Shown: positions 37,680-47,124, numbered from the stretch's first letter. The stretch is 64,000 nt of DNA from Rheinheimera nanhaiensis E407-8 (GCF_000296695.1 NZ_BAFK01000018.1:1-64000); one strand, 5' to 3'. Made by a program: numbers and translations. The notes: generated from the sequence alone by a model not told the origin.

Positions 37680-37776
37680 AAACCGGATTGCTCTAAGACA
37701 ACCGTTGACGGCATGGATGCCGGAATCGAGCCTACAGGGACGTATTCACGGCGTGTTGTCGTGGGCAATCCGGTTT
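37680..37776 (+). repeat. Structured intergenic repeat, copy 2
   Basis: Inverted arms AAACCGGATTGC (from 37680) and GCAATCCGGTTT (to 37776), extended inward by ACAAC/GTTGT, enclose CGGCA-TGGA-TGCCG (37709-37722) and TAC-AGGGAC-GTA (37733-37744). The inner hairpins match copy 1 at 16.5 kb. The segments CTCTAAG.CAACCGTTG, AATCGAGCC and TTCACGGCGTGTTG are shared with copy 3 (58.4 kb), which is in the opposite orientation. Confidence 0.75.
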
Positions 37777-37833
37777 TAAGCCTTCACTAATGGTTGTTCA
37801 ACTGACTATTTTTTAGCTAATCACAAAAATCTG

Positions 37834-37862
37834 TTGACTTCAGACTGATAGACGGCTATTTC
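37834..37862 (+). promoter_or_regulatory. Candidate sigma-70 promoter of the ilv operon
   Basis: TTGACT at 37834-37839 and TATTTC at 37857-37862 with a 17-base spacer. The -35 box is strong and the -10 box weak. It lies about 80 bases before the leader peptide start. Read from consensus only. Confidence 0.45.
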
Positions 37863-37940
37863 TAATAGCAATTCGATCTGCCTGACAGATCAATATAACT
37901 AAAACGATTTTTAACCAAGTAAATAAGTAAGAATCATAAA

Positions 37941-38030
37941 ATGCGTTTAGCTGCTGTTCTGAACATTATTGTCCTCGTGGTCGTGGTGATTATTAATCTC
38001 CGCGGGGGCGGTGTTTTGGAAAAAAAGTAG
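37941..38030 (+). CDS. ilvL: ilv operon leader peptide
   Basis: A 29-residue frame (ATG 37941, TAG 38028-38030). Its core, LNIIVLVVVVIINL, has 12 Ile, Val or Leu codons out of 14. It sits directly upstream of a strong attenuator hairpin and ilvG, exactly as ilvL does in enteric bacteria. Ribosome stalling at scarce Ile-, Val- or Leu-tRNA would let the downstream genes be transcribed. The residue order differs from E. coli IlvL, but layout and composition leave little doubt. Confidence 0.9.
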   Translation: MRLAAVLNIIVLVVVVIINLRGGGVLEKK

Positions 38031-38048
38031 CCTAAAAAGCGAATTCCA

Positions 38049-38084
38049 ACAAAACCCCCGCTCCGCAAGGACCGGGGGTTTTGT
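38049..38084 (+). terminator. Attenuator hairpin of the ilv operon
   Basis: A 12-bp stem (ACAAAACCCCCG / CGGGGGTTTTGT) with a 12-nt loop, 19 bases after the leader stop and 50 bases before ilvG. T bases lie at the 3' side of the stem and just after it. An upstream leader segment (GCGGGGGCGGTGTTTT, about 38002-38017) can pair with its 5' arm and loop as a competing antiterminator. Confidence 0.8.
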
Positions 38085-38133
38085 CGTTTCCGGGCCTTGA
38101 AAAAAGCGGTTTAGCATAACAAGGATACAGAAA

Positions 38134-39789
38134 ATGAAAGGCGCAGAATTGGTACTTAAGGTGCTGCAACAACACGGGGTCGATAGCATTTTCGGCTACC
38201 CCGGCGGTGCCATTATGCCGATTTACGATGCACTGTATCAAAGCAGCGTTAAACACTATCTGTGCCGCCATGAACAGGGCGGTGCCTTTTCCGCCATCGG
38301 CTATGCCCGTGCTTCCGGCAAGGTAGGCGTCTGTATGGCGACCTCAGGCCCGGGCGCCACCAACTTAATCACCTCACTGGCCGATGCAATGTTGGACTCG
38401 GTACCAGTGGTGGCCATTACCGGCCAGGTGTCACAAGCGGTAATGGGCACTGACGCCTTTCAGGAAATTGATGTTTTGGGCTTAAGCCTGGCCGTCACCA
38501 AACACAGCTTTATGGTGCGCAGTGTCGACGAGCTGGCCGCCACGCTAAACGACGCCTTTGCCATCGCCCTAAGCGGTCGCCCCGGCCCGGTGCTGGTGGA
38601 TATCCCCAAAGATGTACAGCTGGCAGAGCTTGATTATCAGCCTGAAGCTACCACCAGCGTTAGGCCTGTGCCTGTTGCTACTTCACTGGCCAATGCGGCT
38701 AAAGCCCGGGCCTTAATTGCTGGTGCGAAAAAACCTGTCGCCTATATTGGCGGTGGTGTGCATATGGCCGGCGCCATGCCACAGCTGCAGCAGTTTTTAG
38801 CGGCTAACCCTATGCCGTCGGTTACTACGTTAAAAGCTATGGGTTCGGTGGCGAAAGACAACGCGCATTACCTGGGCATGCTGGGCATGCACGGCACTCA
38901 GGCGGCGAATTTAGCGGTGCAGCAGTGCGATTTACTGATCTGTTTAGGTGCCCGTTTTGATGACCGGGTCACCGGCAACCTGCAAAAGTTCGCCCCGCTG
39001 GCCAAAGTCATTCATGTTGATATCGACCCGGCTGAAATTAACAAGGTACGCTTTGCCGATGCCGCCCTGCTGGGCGATATGCAGCAAATATTACCGGCTA
39101 TATCTGCCGGCACTGACTGCGCAGACTGGCTAAACCATTGTGCCCAGTTAAAGCAGCAATACGGCTGGCGCTATGACCACCCGGGCGAGCGCATTTATGC
39201 GCCCTTGATGTTAAAGCAATTAAGTGAGCGGATGCCGGATAACAGCGTAGTGGCCTGCGATGTGGGCCAGCACCAGATGTGGGTAGCGCAGCATATGCGC
39301 TTTAGCCACCCGCGTAACCATTTATCCAGCGGCGGTTTAGGCACTATGGGCTTTGGCCTGCCGGCCGCTATCGGTGCCAAGTTAGCCCGGCCGCAAGATA
39401 CGGTAATCACGGTAACCGGCGATGGCTCTTTTATGATGAATGTGCAGGAGCTGGCGACCATCAAGCGGTTTCGGCTGCCGGTAAAAATAGTCGTTATTGA
39501 TAACCAACGCCTGGGCATGGTGAAACAGTGGCAACAGCTGTTCTTTAATGCGCGCTACAGCGAAACCGATTTATCTGACAACCCGGATTTTGTTGCGCTG
39601 GCTGCCGCCTTTGCCATACCGGGCCACTGTATAACGCGCAAAGATGAAGTAGAAAGCGCACTGGAAGCCATGTTTACCTGGCCCGGCCCTTATCTGCTGC
39701 ATGTGTGTATTGATGATAAAGACAACGTTTGGCCGTTAGTACCGCCGGGCGCCGCTAATGAAGACATGATCACGGAGGCAAAAGCATGA
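38134..39789 (+). CDS. ilvG: Acetolactate synthase isozyme II large subunit
   Basis: ThDP- and FAD-dependent enzyme that condenses pyruvate with pyruvate or 2-oxobutyrate in the first common step of Val/Leu/Ile synthesis. 551 residues and intact (no K-12-type frameshift). Motifs: [33 protein letters not shown] with the catalytic Glu, [10 protein letters not shown], and the ThDP motif [29 protein letters not shown]. The stop overlaps ilvM by four bases. Confidence 0.96.
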   Translation: MKGAELVLKVLQQHGVDSIFGYPGGAIMPIYDALYQSSVKHYLCRHEQGGAFSAIGYARASGKVGVCMATSGPGATNLITSLADAMLDSVPVVAITGQVSQAVMGTDAFQEIDVLGLSLAVTKHSFMVRSVDELAATLNDAFAIALSGRPGPVLVDIPKDVQLAELDYQPEATTSVRPVPVATSLANAAKARALIAGAKKPVAYIGGGVHMAGAMPQLQQFLAANPMPSVTTLKAMGSVAKDNAHYLGMLGMHGTQAANLAVQQCDLLICLGARFDDRVTGNLQKFAPLAKVIHVDIDPAEINKVRFADAALLGDMQQILPAISAGTDCADWLNHCAQLKQQYGWRYDHPGERIYAPLMLKQLSERMPDNSVVACDVGQHQMWVAQHMRFSHPRNHLSSGGLGTMGFGLPAAIGAKLARPQDTVITVTGDGSFMMNVQELATIKRFRLPVKIVVIDNQRLGMVKQWQQLFFNARYSETDLSDNPDFVALAAAFAIPGHCITRKDEVESALEAMFTWPGPYLLHVCIDDKDNVWPLVPPGAANEDMITEAKA

Positions 39790-40040
39790 ACCATATCCTG
39801 CATATCACCGCCAGTAATACCCCGGCCGTTGTTGAACGCCTGTTACAGGTGACCCGCTATCGCGGTTATCAGCTGACCGGCCTGCAAATGACACCGCGCG
39901 CAGACAGCCGCAGTGTGGCGATAAGATTAAGCGTTAGCGGCGACAAGCCGATTCATTTATTAACCAGTCAGTTGCATAAGCTGTATGACGTGCAGCAACT
40001 GGAACTGGCTGGCAGTGAGCTGGCGGTATTAAGCGCCTGA
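39786..40040 (+). CDS. ilvM: Acetolactate synthase isozyme II small subunit
   Basis: 84 residues, a single ACT-type domain ([31 protein letters not shown]). Small subunit that stabilises IlvG; the length is that of E. coli IlvM. Coupled to ilvG by an ATGA overlap. Confidence 0.92.
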   Translation: MNHILHITASNTPAVVERLLQVTRYRGYQLTGLQMTPRADSRSVAIRLSVSGDKPIHLLTSQLHKLYDVQQLELAGSELAVLSA

Positions 40041-40101
40041 GCCCAATATTAACTCCAGCTAACCCTATACTTTTTATTTACCGAACACACGGAGTACCAC
40101 A

Positions 40102-41952
40102 ATGCCAAAGTTAAGATCTGCCACCGTTACTGAAGGGCGCAATATGGCGGGCGCCCGCGCACTGTGGCGTGCCACCGGCGTAAAAGATACCGATTTTGGC
40201 AAGCCGATAGTGGCGGTAGTGAACTCTTTTGTTGAGTTTGTGCCCGGCCATGTGCACTTACGTGATTTAGGCAAACTGGTGGCGAGCAGCATTAATGAAG
40301 CCGGCGGTATCGCCAAAGAATTCAATACCATAGCGGTAGATGATGGCATTGCCATGGGCCACGGTGGCATGCTGTACAGCCTGCCGTCACGCGAGCTGAT
40401 TGCCGATTCGGTCGAATATATGATCAACGCCCACTGTGCCGATGCCATGGTGTGCATTTCTAACTGCGATAAGATCACCCCCGGCATGTTAATGGCCGCC
40501 CTGCGCTTGAATATACCGGTGATCTTTGTCTCCGGCGGGCCGATGGAAGCCGGTAAAACCAAATTATCGGATCAGATTATCAAGCTGGATTTAGTCGATG
40601 CCATGGTGTCGGCCGCTGATCCTAAAGTCACCGATGCACAAAGTGAGCAAATTGAGCGCAGCGCCTGCCCGACGTGTGGCAGTTGCTCGGGCATGTTTAC
40701 TGCAAATTCGATGAACTGCCTGGTTGAAGCTTTAGGCTTAGGCCAACCGGGTAATGGCTCGCTATTGGCCACCCATGCCGATCGTAAAGAGCTGTTTGTG
40801 CAGGCCGGCTTCAGAATAATGGAGCTGTGTAACCGCTGGTACAAACAGGATGACGCCTCGGCACTGCCGCGTAGCATTGCCAATAAAGCCGCCTTTGAAA
40901 ACGCTATGATGCTGGATATCGCTATGGGCGGCTCCACCAATACCGTGCTGCATTTACTGGCGGCCGCGATTGAAGCGCAAGTTGATTTTGGCATGAATGA
41001 TATCGACCGTTTATCGCGCATCGTGCCGCACCTGTGTAAGGTGGCGCCGTCGACGCAAAAATACCATATGGAAGACGTGCACCGCGCCGGCGGGGTAATC
41101 GGTATTCTGGCCGAGCTTAACCGCGCCGGTTTATTAAACCCTAACGTGCCGCATGTCGCCGGCCCCAGCTTAGCCGCCGTGCTGGAGCAGTGGGACATTA
41201 AAACCACCGGCAATGAAGACGCCAAACAAATGTACCTGGCCGGCCCGGCCGGTATCCGCACTACGCAGGCATTTTCACAAAACTGCCGCTACCCGACCTT
41301 GGATGATGACCGCGTTGATGGCTGTATCCGCAGTAAAGAACATGCCTATTCGCAAGATGGTGGCTTAGCCGTGCTGTTTGGCAACCTGGCACCGAATGGC
41401 TGTATTGTTAAAACTGCCGGTGTTGATGAGGAATGCTTAGTCTTTACCGGCCGGGCGCGCATTTTTGAAAGCCAGGACGACGCCGTAGAGGCCATCTTAA
41501 AAGGCAAAGTGGTCGCCGGTGATGCGGTAATTATCCGCTACGAAGGCCCTAAAGGCGGCCCTGGGATGCAGGAAATGCTGTACCCGACCAGCTATTTAAA
41601 ATCGATGGGCTTAGGCAAAAGCTGCGCGCTGATCACCGACGGCCGCTTCTCTGGCGGTACTTCGGGTTTGTCCATCGGCCATGTCTCGCCGGAGGCCGCC
41701 AGCGGCGGTGCTATCGCGCTGGTGCAGGAAGGCGACAAAATTGAGATTGATATCCCGCAGCGCAAAATTGGCATTGCTATCAGCGATGACGAGCTGGCGG
41801 CACGCCGCGCCGCGATGGACGCCAAAGGCAAGCAAGGCTGGAAGCCAGAAAACCGCCAGCGCGTGGTGAGTGCGGCATTAAAAGCCTACGCCCTGCTGGC
41901 CAGCAGTGCAGATAAAGGGGCGGTGCGTGATTTAACTAAGCTGGAGGATTAA
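40102..41952 (+). CDS. ilvD: Dihydroxy-acid dehydratase
   Basis: Dehydrates 2,3-dihydroxy-isovalerate and -methylvalerate to 2-oxo acids. 616 residues. Cluster ligands in [11 protein letters not shown] and [21 protein letters not shown], then the C-terminal [26 protein letters not shown] precedes the start. The stop overlaps ilvA by one base. No ilvE or ilvC is in this operon. Confidence 0.96.
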   Translation: MPKLRSATVTEGRNMAGARALWRATGVKDTDFGKPIVAVVNSFVEFVPGHVHLRDLGKLVASSINEAGGIAKEFNTIAVDDGIAMGHGGMLYSLPSRELIADSVEYMINAHCADAMVCISNCDKITPGMLMAALRLNIPVIFVSGGPMEAGKTKLSDQIIKLDLVDAMVSAADPKVTDAQSEQIERSACPTCGSCSGMFTANSMNCLVEALGLGQPGNGSLLATHADRKELFVQAGFRIMELCNRWYKQDDASALPRSIANKAAFENAMMLDIAMGGSTNTVLHLLAAAIEAQVDFGMNDIDRLSRIVPHLCKVAPSTQKYHMEDVHRAGGVIGILAELNRAGLLNPNVPHVAGPSLAAVLEQWDIKTTGNEDAKQMYLAGPAGIRTTQAFSQNCRYPTLDDDRVDGCIRSKEHAYSQDGGLAVLFGNLAPNGCIVKTAGVDEECLVFTGRARIFESQDDAVEAILKGKVVAGDAVIIRYEGPKGGPGMQEMLYPTSYLKSMGLGKSCALITDGRFSGGTSGLSIGHVSPEAASGGAIALVQEGDKIEIDIPQRKIGIAISDDELAARRAAMDAKGKQGWKPENRQRVVSAALKAYALLASSADKGAVRDLTKLED

Positions 41953-43520
41953 TGAGCAACCTGGCAACAGTACAAAGAGCACAGACAGATACCGAGTTAA
42001 TGCAGCAGTATCTGCGTGAAATTCTGCTGTCGCCGGTATATCAGGCTGCGGTAGAAACCCCGCTCGATGCCATGGCAAAGCTAAGCCAGCGGCTGGGGCA
42101 CAATGTGCTGTTAAAGCGCGAAGACAAACAGCCGGTGTACTCGTTTAAACTGCGCGGTGCCTTTCATAAACTGCATAAAGTACAGCAGCAAAACCCCGAC
42201 GCCCGCGTGGTGTGCGCCTCGGCCGGTAACCATGCGCAGGGCGTAGCGTTATCGGCCAGCAAGCTGGGCCTGAATGCCACTATTGTGATGCCGATCACTA
42301 CGCCTGAGATAAAAGTCGCTGCGGTAAAAGCGCTGGGCGGCAATGTGGTGCTGCACGGCACCGCCTTTGATGAAGCCAACAGCTACGCCATTAATCTGGC
42401 CAACACCGAAGGCGCGGTCTATATCCCGCCGTTTGATGATAACGACGTGATTGCCGGCCAGGGTACCGTAGCCAAAGAGCTGCTAAGCCAGCATAACCAG
42501 TTAAACGCCGTGTTTATTCCGGTTGGCGGCGGCGGCCTAATGGCCGGCATGGCAGTGTATATCAAGGCGATACAACCCAATGTCAAAGTGATCGGCGTCG
42601 AGCCGGAAGATGCCGCCTGCTTAAAAGCCGCGCTGGATGCCGGAGCGCCGGTTACGCTGTCGCGGGTTGGTTTATTTGCCGATGGTGTGGCGGTAAAACG
42701 CATCGGTACAGAAAATTTTAATCTGGCCAAACGCTTTTGCGATGAGGTAGTTACCGTTAGCAGCGATGAAATTTGCGCGGCGATAAAAGATATTTTTGAT
42801 GATTTACGCGCGGTAGCCGAACCGGCCGGCGCCCTGGCGCTGGCGGGCCTGAAGAAATACAGTCAGCAACTGAAAAACAGTACCTTAGCCAAGCCGCAGC
42901 AACTGGCGGCCGTGTTAAGCGGCGCCAATTTAAACTTTGATACGCTGCGTTATGTGTCAGAGCGCTGCGAGCTGGGCGAGAAAAAAGAAGCGGTATTTGC
43001 GGTGACCATACCGGAAGAAAAAGGCAGCTTCCGCCGTTTTTGCCAAACCTTAGGCGGCCGGGCAATAACTGAATTTAACTACCGCTATGCCAGCGATAAC
43101 AAAGCGCATATCTTTGTTGGCATTAAGCTGCGCCACGGCCAGCAGGAGCTGAACACAGTAAAGGAATTACTCAGCAGCGCTGGTTATGCATTTCAGGATC
43201 TATCGGATGACGAGCTGGCCAAACTGCATGTCCGGCATATGGTCGGCGGTATGCCACCAAGACAGCTGCAGGAGCAGGTGTATCAGTTTAACTTTCCGGA
43301 ATACCCCGGCGCACTGATGAATTTCTTAAACACCCTGGGCGAGCACTGCAATATTACCCTGTTTCACTACCGTAACCACGGCGCCGCCACCGGTGATGTG
43401 CTGGCCGGCTTTGAAGTGGCCAGCCACAGCGATATTGCCAGCTACCTGGATAAGCTGGGTTATCAGTACCAGCAAGTTAGCCACAACCGCAGCTACCAAA
43501 CCTTCCTCACGGCCGGCTAG
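41952..43520 (+). CDS. ilvA: Threonine deaminase, biosynthetic
   Basis: PLP enzyme that makes 2-oxobutyrate from threonine, the committed step to isoleucine. 522 residues. PLP lysine in YSFKLRGAFHK, PLP phosphate loop GGGGLMAGM, then two C-terminal ACT-like regulatory domains (about residues 335-405 and 430-510) for feedback control by isoleucine. Last gene of the operon; a strong terminator follows. Confidence 0.95.
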   Translation: MSNLATVQRAQTDTELMQQYLREILLSPVYQAAVETPLDAMAKLSQRLGHNVLLKREDKQPVYSFKLRGAFHKLHKVQQQNPDARVVCASAGNHAQGVALSASKLGLNATIVMPITTPEIKVAAVKALGGNVVLHGTAFDEANSYAINLANTEGAVYIPPFDDNDVIAGQGTVAKELLSQHNQLNAVFIPVGGGGLMAGMAVYIKAIQPNVKVIGVEPEDAACLKAALDAGAPVTLSRVGLFADGVAVKRIGTENFNLAKRFCDEVVTVSSDEICAAIKDIFDDLRAVAEPAGALALAGLKKYSQQLKNSTLAKPQQLAAVLSGANLNFDTLRYVSERCELGEKKEAVFAVTIPEEKGSFRRFCQTLGGRAITEFNYRYASDNKAHIFVGIKLRHGQQELNTVKELLSSAGYAFQDLSDDELAKLHVRHMVGGMPPRQLQEQVYQFNFPEYPGALMNFLNTLGEHCNITLFHYRNHGAATGDVLAGFEVASHSDIASYLDKLGYQYQQVSHNRSYQTFLTAG

Positions 43521-43545
43521 CCGCGCCAGATGACAGTCATAGCAG

Positions 43546-43585
43546 TGCGATAAGTGAAAATAATTCACTTGTCGCATTTTTTTTT
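43546..43585 (+). terminator. Rho-independent terminator after ilvA
   Basis: A 13-bp stem TGCGATAAGTGAA / TTCACTTGTCGCA (one G-T pair) with a 5-nt loop is followed by nine T. It ends the ilvLGMDA transcript. Confidence 0.92.
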
Positions 43586-43673
43586 ATCGTTTGTCAGTTC
43601 TGGAGCTTTTGCTCAAACTTACTCCTGCAGACCGACAGCGGCTGCCTGGATGGGAAATTGGGAGCGACACACT

Positions 43674-44198
43674 ATGAAAGCGAGATCAGTTAAATTAGGC
43701 AGTACTTTGGCGTTGATGCTAATGGCCTCAGGTTCATTTCTCGCATCAGCCAACACCAACGGCTATAAAATGGTCCTTATTGAAGATACCCCTGGCGTGG
43801 CAGCCCTGCAGGCTGGCCAGTTTGACCAGGGTATAACGGAAACACTAAACAGCAGCGTTGAAGTGGATAACTTCTCACGCCAGATGAGCCTGTGCGTAGG
43901 CTTTACTAAAAGCGCCCAGCTGGATAAAGCCGCCACGGCCTGCGACAGCGCGGTATCTGCCGCCCAGCAGCTGCACTTAGTCAGCAGCAGCGAAAAGCGT
44001 GAAATGCGCGCTTATGCCCTAACCAACCGCGGCGTACTGCGCCTGTTACAAAACAACAACCTGGCAGCCCTGGCTGATTTTAGCCGCGCCGCGGAATTAA
44101 ACCGCAGCGACGTTAATCTGCATAACCTGCAGCGGCTGGAGTTAGCATTAAACAAAGCCAACAACGGCTTAGACCTTGCCATGGTATCGGCTGACTAG
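43674..44198 (+). CDS. Secreted TPR-repeat protein
   Basis: 174 residues from ATG 43674 (GGGAG about 9 bases upstream); an earlier ATG at 43554 lies in the ilvA terminator and is unlikely. Signal peptide (SVKLGSTLALMLMASGSFLASA). At about residues 85-160 the chain forms TPR-like helices: AATACDSAVSAAQQLH and AYALTNRGVLRLLQNNNLAALADFSRAAELN. Probably a periplasmic binding adaptor; partner unknown. Confidence 0.75.
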   Translation: MKARSVKLGSTLALMLMASGSFLASANTNGYKMVLIEDTPGVAALQAGQFDQGITETLNSSVEVDNFSRQMSLCVGFTKSAQLDKAATACDSAVSAAQQLHLVSSSEKREMRAYALTNRGVLRLLQNNNLAALADFSRAAELNRSDVNLHNLQRLELALNKANNGLDLAMVSAD

Positions 44199-44315
44199 CC
44201 CACCCTATTCTGCTACCTGCAGATAGTGGCCCGGAGTAAGCGCCCGTGCCACGCTTCAGCTAACAGAGTAAGCGCCTGTTAACTGATGTTTTAACTACAC
44301 TCCCCCGTGTGTATG

Positions 44316-44348
44316 CAGCGTTATCTCCCCGGATAACGCTGTTTTTTT
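44316..44348. terminator. Terminator between the TPR gene and the exporter gene
   Basis: A 10-bp stem CAGCGTTATC / GATAACGCTG with a 6-nt loop, followed by seven T on the plus strand. It ends the TPR gene transcript. It adjoins the 3' end of the convergent exporter gene (stop at 44347) and may also act for it. Confidence 0.85.
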
Positions 44349-46428
44349 ATGCTCGGACAAATTGGGCTTTGTACGCCTCTGTTACATCCTGCAACTGGCC
44401 ATTATGCAGCTGCATAATGCGCTGTGCGTTAATAATGGTTTCTGGCCGGTGGGCAATAATAATACGCGTCATATTTAACTGTTTTATCGCCTGGTTGACA
44501 TAGTGCTCCAGCTGTACATCTAAATGGCTGGTGGCTTCGTCCATAAACAGAATTTTCGGCTTACGATACAGCGCTCGCGCTAATAATAAACGCTGCTTCT
44601 GGCCGCCAGACAGTGAACTGCCCATATCGCCGACCAGGGCGTTATAGCCCATTTGCATAGCGGCAATATCCTGGTGAATACCGGCCAGTTGCGCGCAGGC
44701 TATTACCTGCTGCATATCCATTTGGCTGTCAAAAAAGCTGATATTTTCCGCCAGCGTGCCGGACATTAACTGGTCGTCCTGCATTACCGCAGCAATTTGG
44801 CTGCGGTAATGGCGCAGCCCTAAATGGCGGATATCCACACCGTCTACTTCTACCTTGCCGCTCTCCGCTGGCAATAAGCCCAGCATAATTTTCATCAGGC
44901 TGGTTTTACCGGTGCCGGAAGGGCCAATAATCGCCACATTCTCACCGGCTTGTACTTCCAGATTTAAGCCGTTAAACAACAACGGGTCATTGTTGGCATA
45001 ACGAAAGCTAATATTGCTCAGGCTAAGCTGGCCGCTTAGCTCGCGGCCATCGCTGGCACTGCCTTCATCTTCTTTGTCGGTTAGGGCAATATCGGCCAGG
45101 CGATCTAAATGCAGTTTGGTCATTTTAACCTGCACCACCAGGCCAATCAGCGCCGACATCCGACCGGTGAACTGGCTTTTATATGCCATAAAGGCGAACA
45201 GCATGCCTACTGTCATACTGCCATCCATCACAGCATGCGCGGCTAAATACACTATCAAAATACCCTCAATGCCAAACAAAAGTTGGTTGGCCGTACTGGC
45301 ACTAATTCCCCACTTAGCCAACCGATACCCACTGTTTATCGCTTCAGCATGGCGGTTTTGCCAGATATTCAGGCGTTGGGTTTGCTGACCAAACAATTTG
45401 ATACTTTGCATGCCACGGATAGTTTCCATAAACACCGAGTCTTCCTTGGCGCCGGCGACAATGCTCTCTTCGGTTAACTGGCGCATCGGCCAATAAAATG
45501 CCCAGCGGATTAAGCCATACAACATAACCACTATCACTACCACCAGACTGAGCTGCGGGCTATACAGATACATCATGGCGAAGACAATGACCACCATAAT
45601 GCCATCTAAAATACCTTCAACCAAACTGTTAGTCAGCAGGGTTTGTACCGCTGACAGCGAGCCAAAACGCGAAGTGATATCGCCCATATGGCGCTTCTCA
45701 AAAAACGACATCGGCAAATGCAATAAATGACGAAACAGGTTGGTCACCATCTGCATGCTCATCATGATGCCAAGGTGCAGCGAAATCCAACTGCGCAGCA
45801 CGCTGACAACAACCTGAATTAGCATTACTAAGCTAAAGCCCAGTGCCAGCGCGGTAAGTAAAGGTTGGTCCTGACTGACAATAACCTCATCCACCACTAA
45901 CTGGGTGTAATAGGGTGAGGCTAACGCGAAAATTTGTAGCAATAACGACAGCGCAAATAACTTAATTAGCGCCGGCACCACGCCTTGCATTTTCGACCAA
46001 AAGGCAGTTAACCCAAGCTGAGCACGTTCATCTATTTTTTTAAATTCAATGCCAGGGGTAAGCTCCAGCGCTACGCCGGTAAAGGCTTTGTCTACCTCGG
46101 CAACGCTTAAGCGCCGTTCACCCATCGCCGGGTCAAGAATGGTAATGCCATTACGGTGTACTTTTTTCAGTACCACAAAGTGGTTCATTTCCCAGTGCAA
46201 TATGCAGGGTGTGCGCAGTTTTTTTAAGTCGTCTAAATCCAGCTTTAACGCCCGCGCTGTCATATTCAGCTGGTTGGCAAGCAGCATAAGCTGCTGCATA
46301 TTGGCGCCTTTTAATGACACGCTATAGCGGTTGCGTAGAGTAGTTAAGTCCAGCTTATGGCCATGATGATTGGCTACCATAGCGATACAGGCCAGGCCGC
46401 ACTCCGCAGTTTCGGATTGGTAGATCAC
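44347..46428 (-). CDS. Peptidase-containing ABC exporter for double-glycine peptides
   Basis: 693 residues from a GTG; no other usual start lies upstream before a stop. Domain order: C39 peptidase (about 1-125) with Gln4, Cys10 in AECGLAC, His83 in MNHFVVL and Asp99 in LDP, all catalytic residues present; six-helix transporter domain (about 150-430); ATPase with Walker A GPSGTGKTSL, signature LSGGQKQRLLLARAL and Walker B ILFMDEATSHLD. It cuts a leader after Gly-Gly and exports the peptide. The matching precursor, HlyD adaptor and small membrane protein lie just upstream in the same direction. Confidence 0.93.
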   Translation of the reverse strand: MIYQSETAECGLACIAMVANHHGHKLDLTTLRNRYSVSLKGANMQQLMLLANQLNMTARALKLDLDDLKKLRTPCILHWEMNHFVVLKKVHRNGITILDPAMGERRLSVAEVDKAFTGVALELTPGIEFKKIDERAQLGLTAFWSKMQGVVPALIKLFALSLLLQIFALASPYYTQLVVDEVIVSQDQPLLTALALGFSLVMLIQVVVSVLRSWISLHLGIMMSMQMVTNLFRHLLHLPMSFFEKRHMGDITSRFGSLSAVQTLLTNSLVEGILDGIMVVIVFAMMYLYSPQLSLVVVIVVMLYGLIRWAFYWPMRQLTEESIVAGAKEDSVFMETIRGMQSIKLFGQQTQRLNIWQNRHAEAINSGYRLAKWGISASTANQLLFGIEGILIVYLAAHAVMDGSMTVGMLFAFMAYKSQFTGRMSALIGLVVQVKMTKLHLDRLADIALTDKEDEGSASDGRELSGQLSLSNISFRYANNDPLLFNGLNLEVQAGENVAIIGPSGTGKTSLMKIMLGLLPAESGKVEVDGVDIRHLGLRHYRSQIAAVMQDDQLMSGTLAENISFFDSQMDMQQVIACAQLAGIHQDIAAMQMGYNALVGDMGSSLSGGQKQRLLLARALYRKPKILFMDEATSHLDVQLEHYVNQAIKQLNMTRIIIAHRPETIINAQRIMQLHNGQLQDVTEAYKAQFVRA

Positions 46429-46450
46429 GTCAACAGAGAACCTTAGTTTA

Positions 46451-46657
46451 CTAAGAATACGCTAAATAAATTAAATATGTAATAAGACAGGCAAGCGAAC
46501 CGAATATTACAGGGGCTAATGAAACAAATACATTTTGCCACTCACTTTGATATTTTGGCCATGCAGAAAACAATTTAACACCAAAAAGTCTCTTACCGAG
46601 CCAAGCGATTGTAAAATTTAAAATTATCAGTATGCTGAACCAAGCAATTGTTTCCAT
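46451..46657 (-). CDS. Small two-helix membrane protein, microcin immunity candidate
   Basis: 68 residues, AAGG about 7 bases before the ATG. Two membrane helices: residues 4-22 (IAWFSILIILNFTIAWLG) and 45-66 (VSLAPVIFGSLACLITYLIYL), joined by a polar, Trp- and Lys-containing loop (AWPKYQSEWQN). It sits between the precursor gene and the exporter gene in one operon, the usual place of a class II microcin immunity protein, and is AT-rich like such genes. The role is inferred from position and shape only. Confidence 0.65.
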   Translation of the reverse strand: METIAWFSILIILNFTIAWLGKRLFGVKLFSAWPKYQSEWQNVFVSLAPVIFGSLACLITYLIYLAYS

Positions 46658-46684
46658 AGTATGCCTTAATTTAGTTATATAGAA

Positions 46685-46705
46685 CGGCCCATTCTCTATG
46701 GGCCG
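46685..46705 (-). other. Hairpin between precursor and immunity-candidate genes
   Basis: Perfect 8-bp stem CGGCCCAT / ATGGGCCG with a 5-nt loop. On the minus strand it follows the precursor stop by about 20 bases and is followed by TTCTATATAA. It could partly stop transcription or protect the precursor mRNA, giving more precursor than exporter. Confidence 0.55.
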
Positions 46706-46724
46706 CTCAAAAATAGACCTAAAA

Positions 46725-47072
46725 TCAGTTTTGATTAATTATATATCCAGAGACACCTGCACCAACGTAACCAGCTGCAGTTCTCGCCGCTGACATTACT
46801 CCTGTCGCAGGGTTTAATGCACCTTGAATACCACCCGCGGCGGCACCAGCTAATATTACTGTAAGAGGGGTACCCTCATTGCTACCTCCTGAATGAGCCA
46901 TGATTGCTGCTGCCGCACCACCCAACGCACCAGCAACGCCTCCAACAATATTGCCAACTATAAAGCCATTTCCGCCACCGCCATCCATGTGACGTATAAT
47001 TTCCCAAGGCGCAGCAAGACCTGTAAATCCACCACTCACTTCTTCAACTTGCTCAAATGTTAACTCTTGCAT
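46725..47072 (-). CDS. Double-glycine microcin/bacteriocin precursor
   Basis: 115 residues with an excellent AAGGAGAG ribosome site. The first 15 residues (MQELTFEQVEEVSGG) are a textbook bacteriocin-type leader: acidic, Leu/Phe/Val at the recognition positions, ending Ser-Gly-Gly. Cleavage leaves 100 residues beginning FTGLAAPWE. The mature part is about half Gly and Ala, has no cysteine, and carries repeated glycine-zipper stretches (GNIVGGVAGALGGAAAAIMA and ILAGAAAGGIQGAL) suited to membrane insertion. It ends IINQN, without the Ser-rich tail of siderophore microcins. Flanked by its adaptor and exporter genes. Function as a toxin is inferred. Confidence 0.88.
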   Translation of the reverse strand: MQELTFEQVEEVSGGFTGLAAPWEIIRHMDGGGGNGFIVGNIVGGVAGALGGAAAAIMAHSGGSNEGTPLTVILAGAAAGGIQGALNPATGVMSAARTAAGYVGAGVSGYIINQN

Positions 47073-47124
47073 ACTATCTCTCCTTGAGACGCTTTTAAGT
47101 TTAAAGGTTTGCTCGTTACGAGCG

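Larger units (their letters stand above)
37592..37933. other. Long intergenic stretch before the ilv leader
   Basis: About 340 bases without a gene. It holds a structured repeat (37680-37776) and then an AT-rich segment (37800-37930) with the likely ilv promoter. I see nothing coding in it on either strand. Confidence 0.5.

Noticed and set aside
38134-39789. An ilvG frameshift like that of E. coli K-12
   Set aside because: The frame is open for 551 codons with all motifs in order.
43554-43673. An N-terminal extension of the TPR protein
   Set aside because: It would start inside the ilvA terminator and put the signal peptide 40 residues into the protein; the ATG at 43674 has a ribosome site.
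46725-47072. Siderophore-type (class IIb) microcin
   Set aside because: The mature C-terminus lacks the Ser/Gly-rich tail needed for siderophore attachment, and no glycosyltransferase or esterase genes lie nearby.
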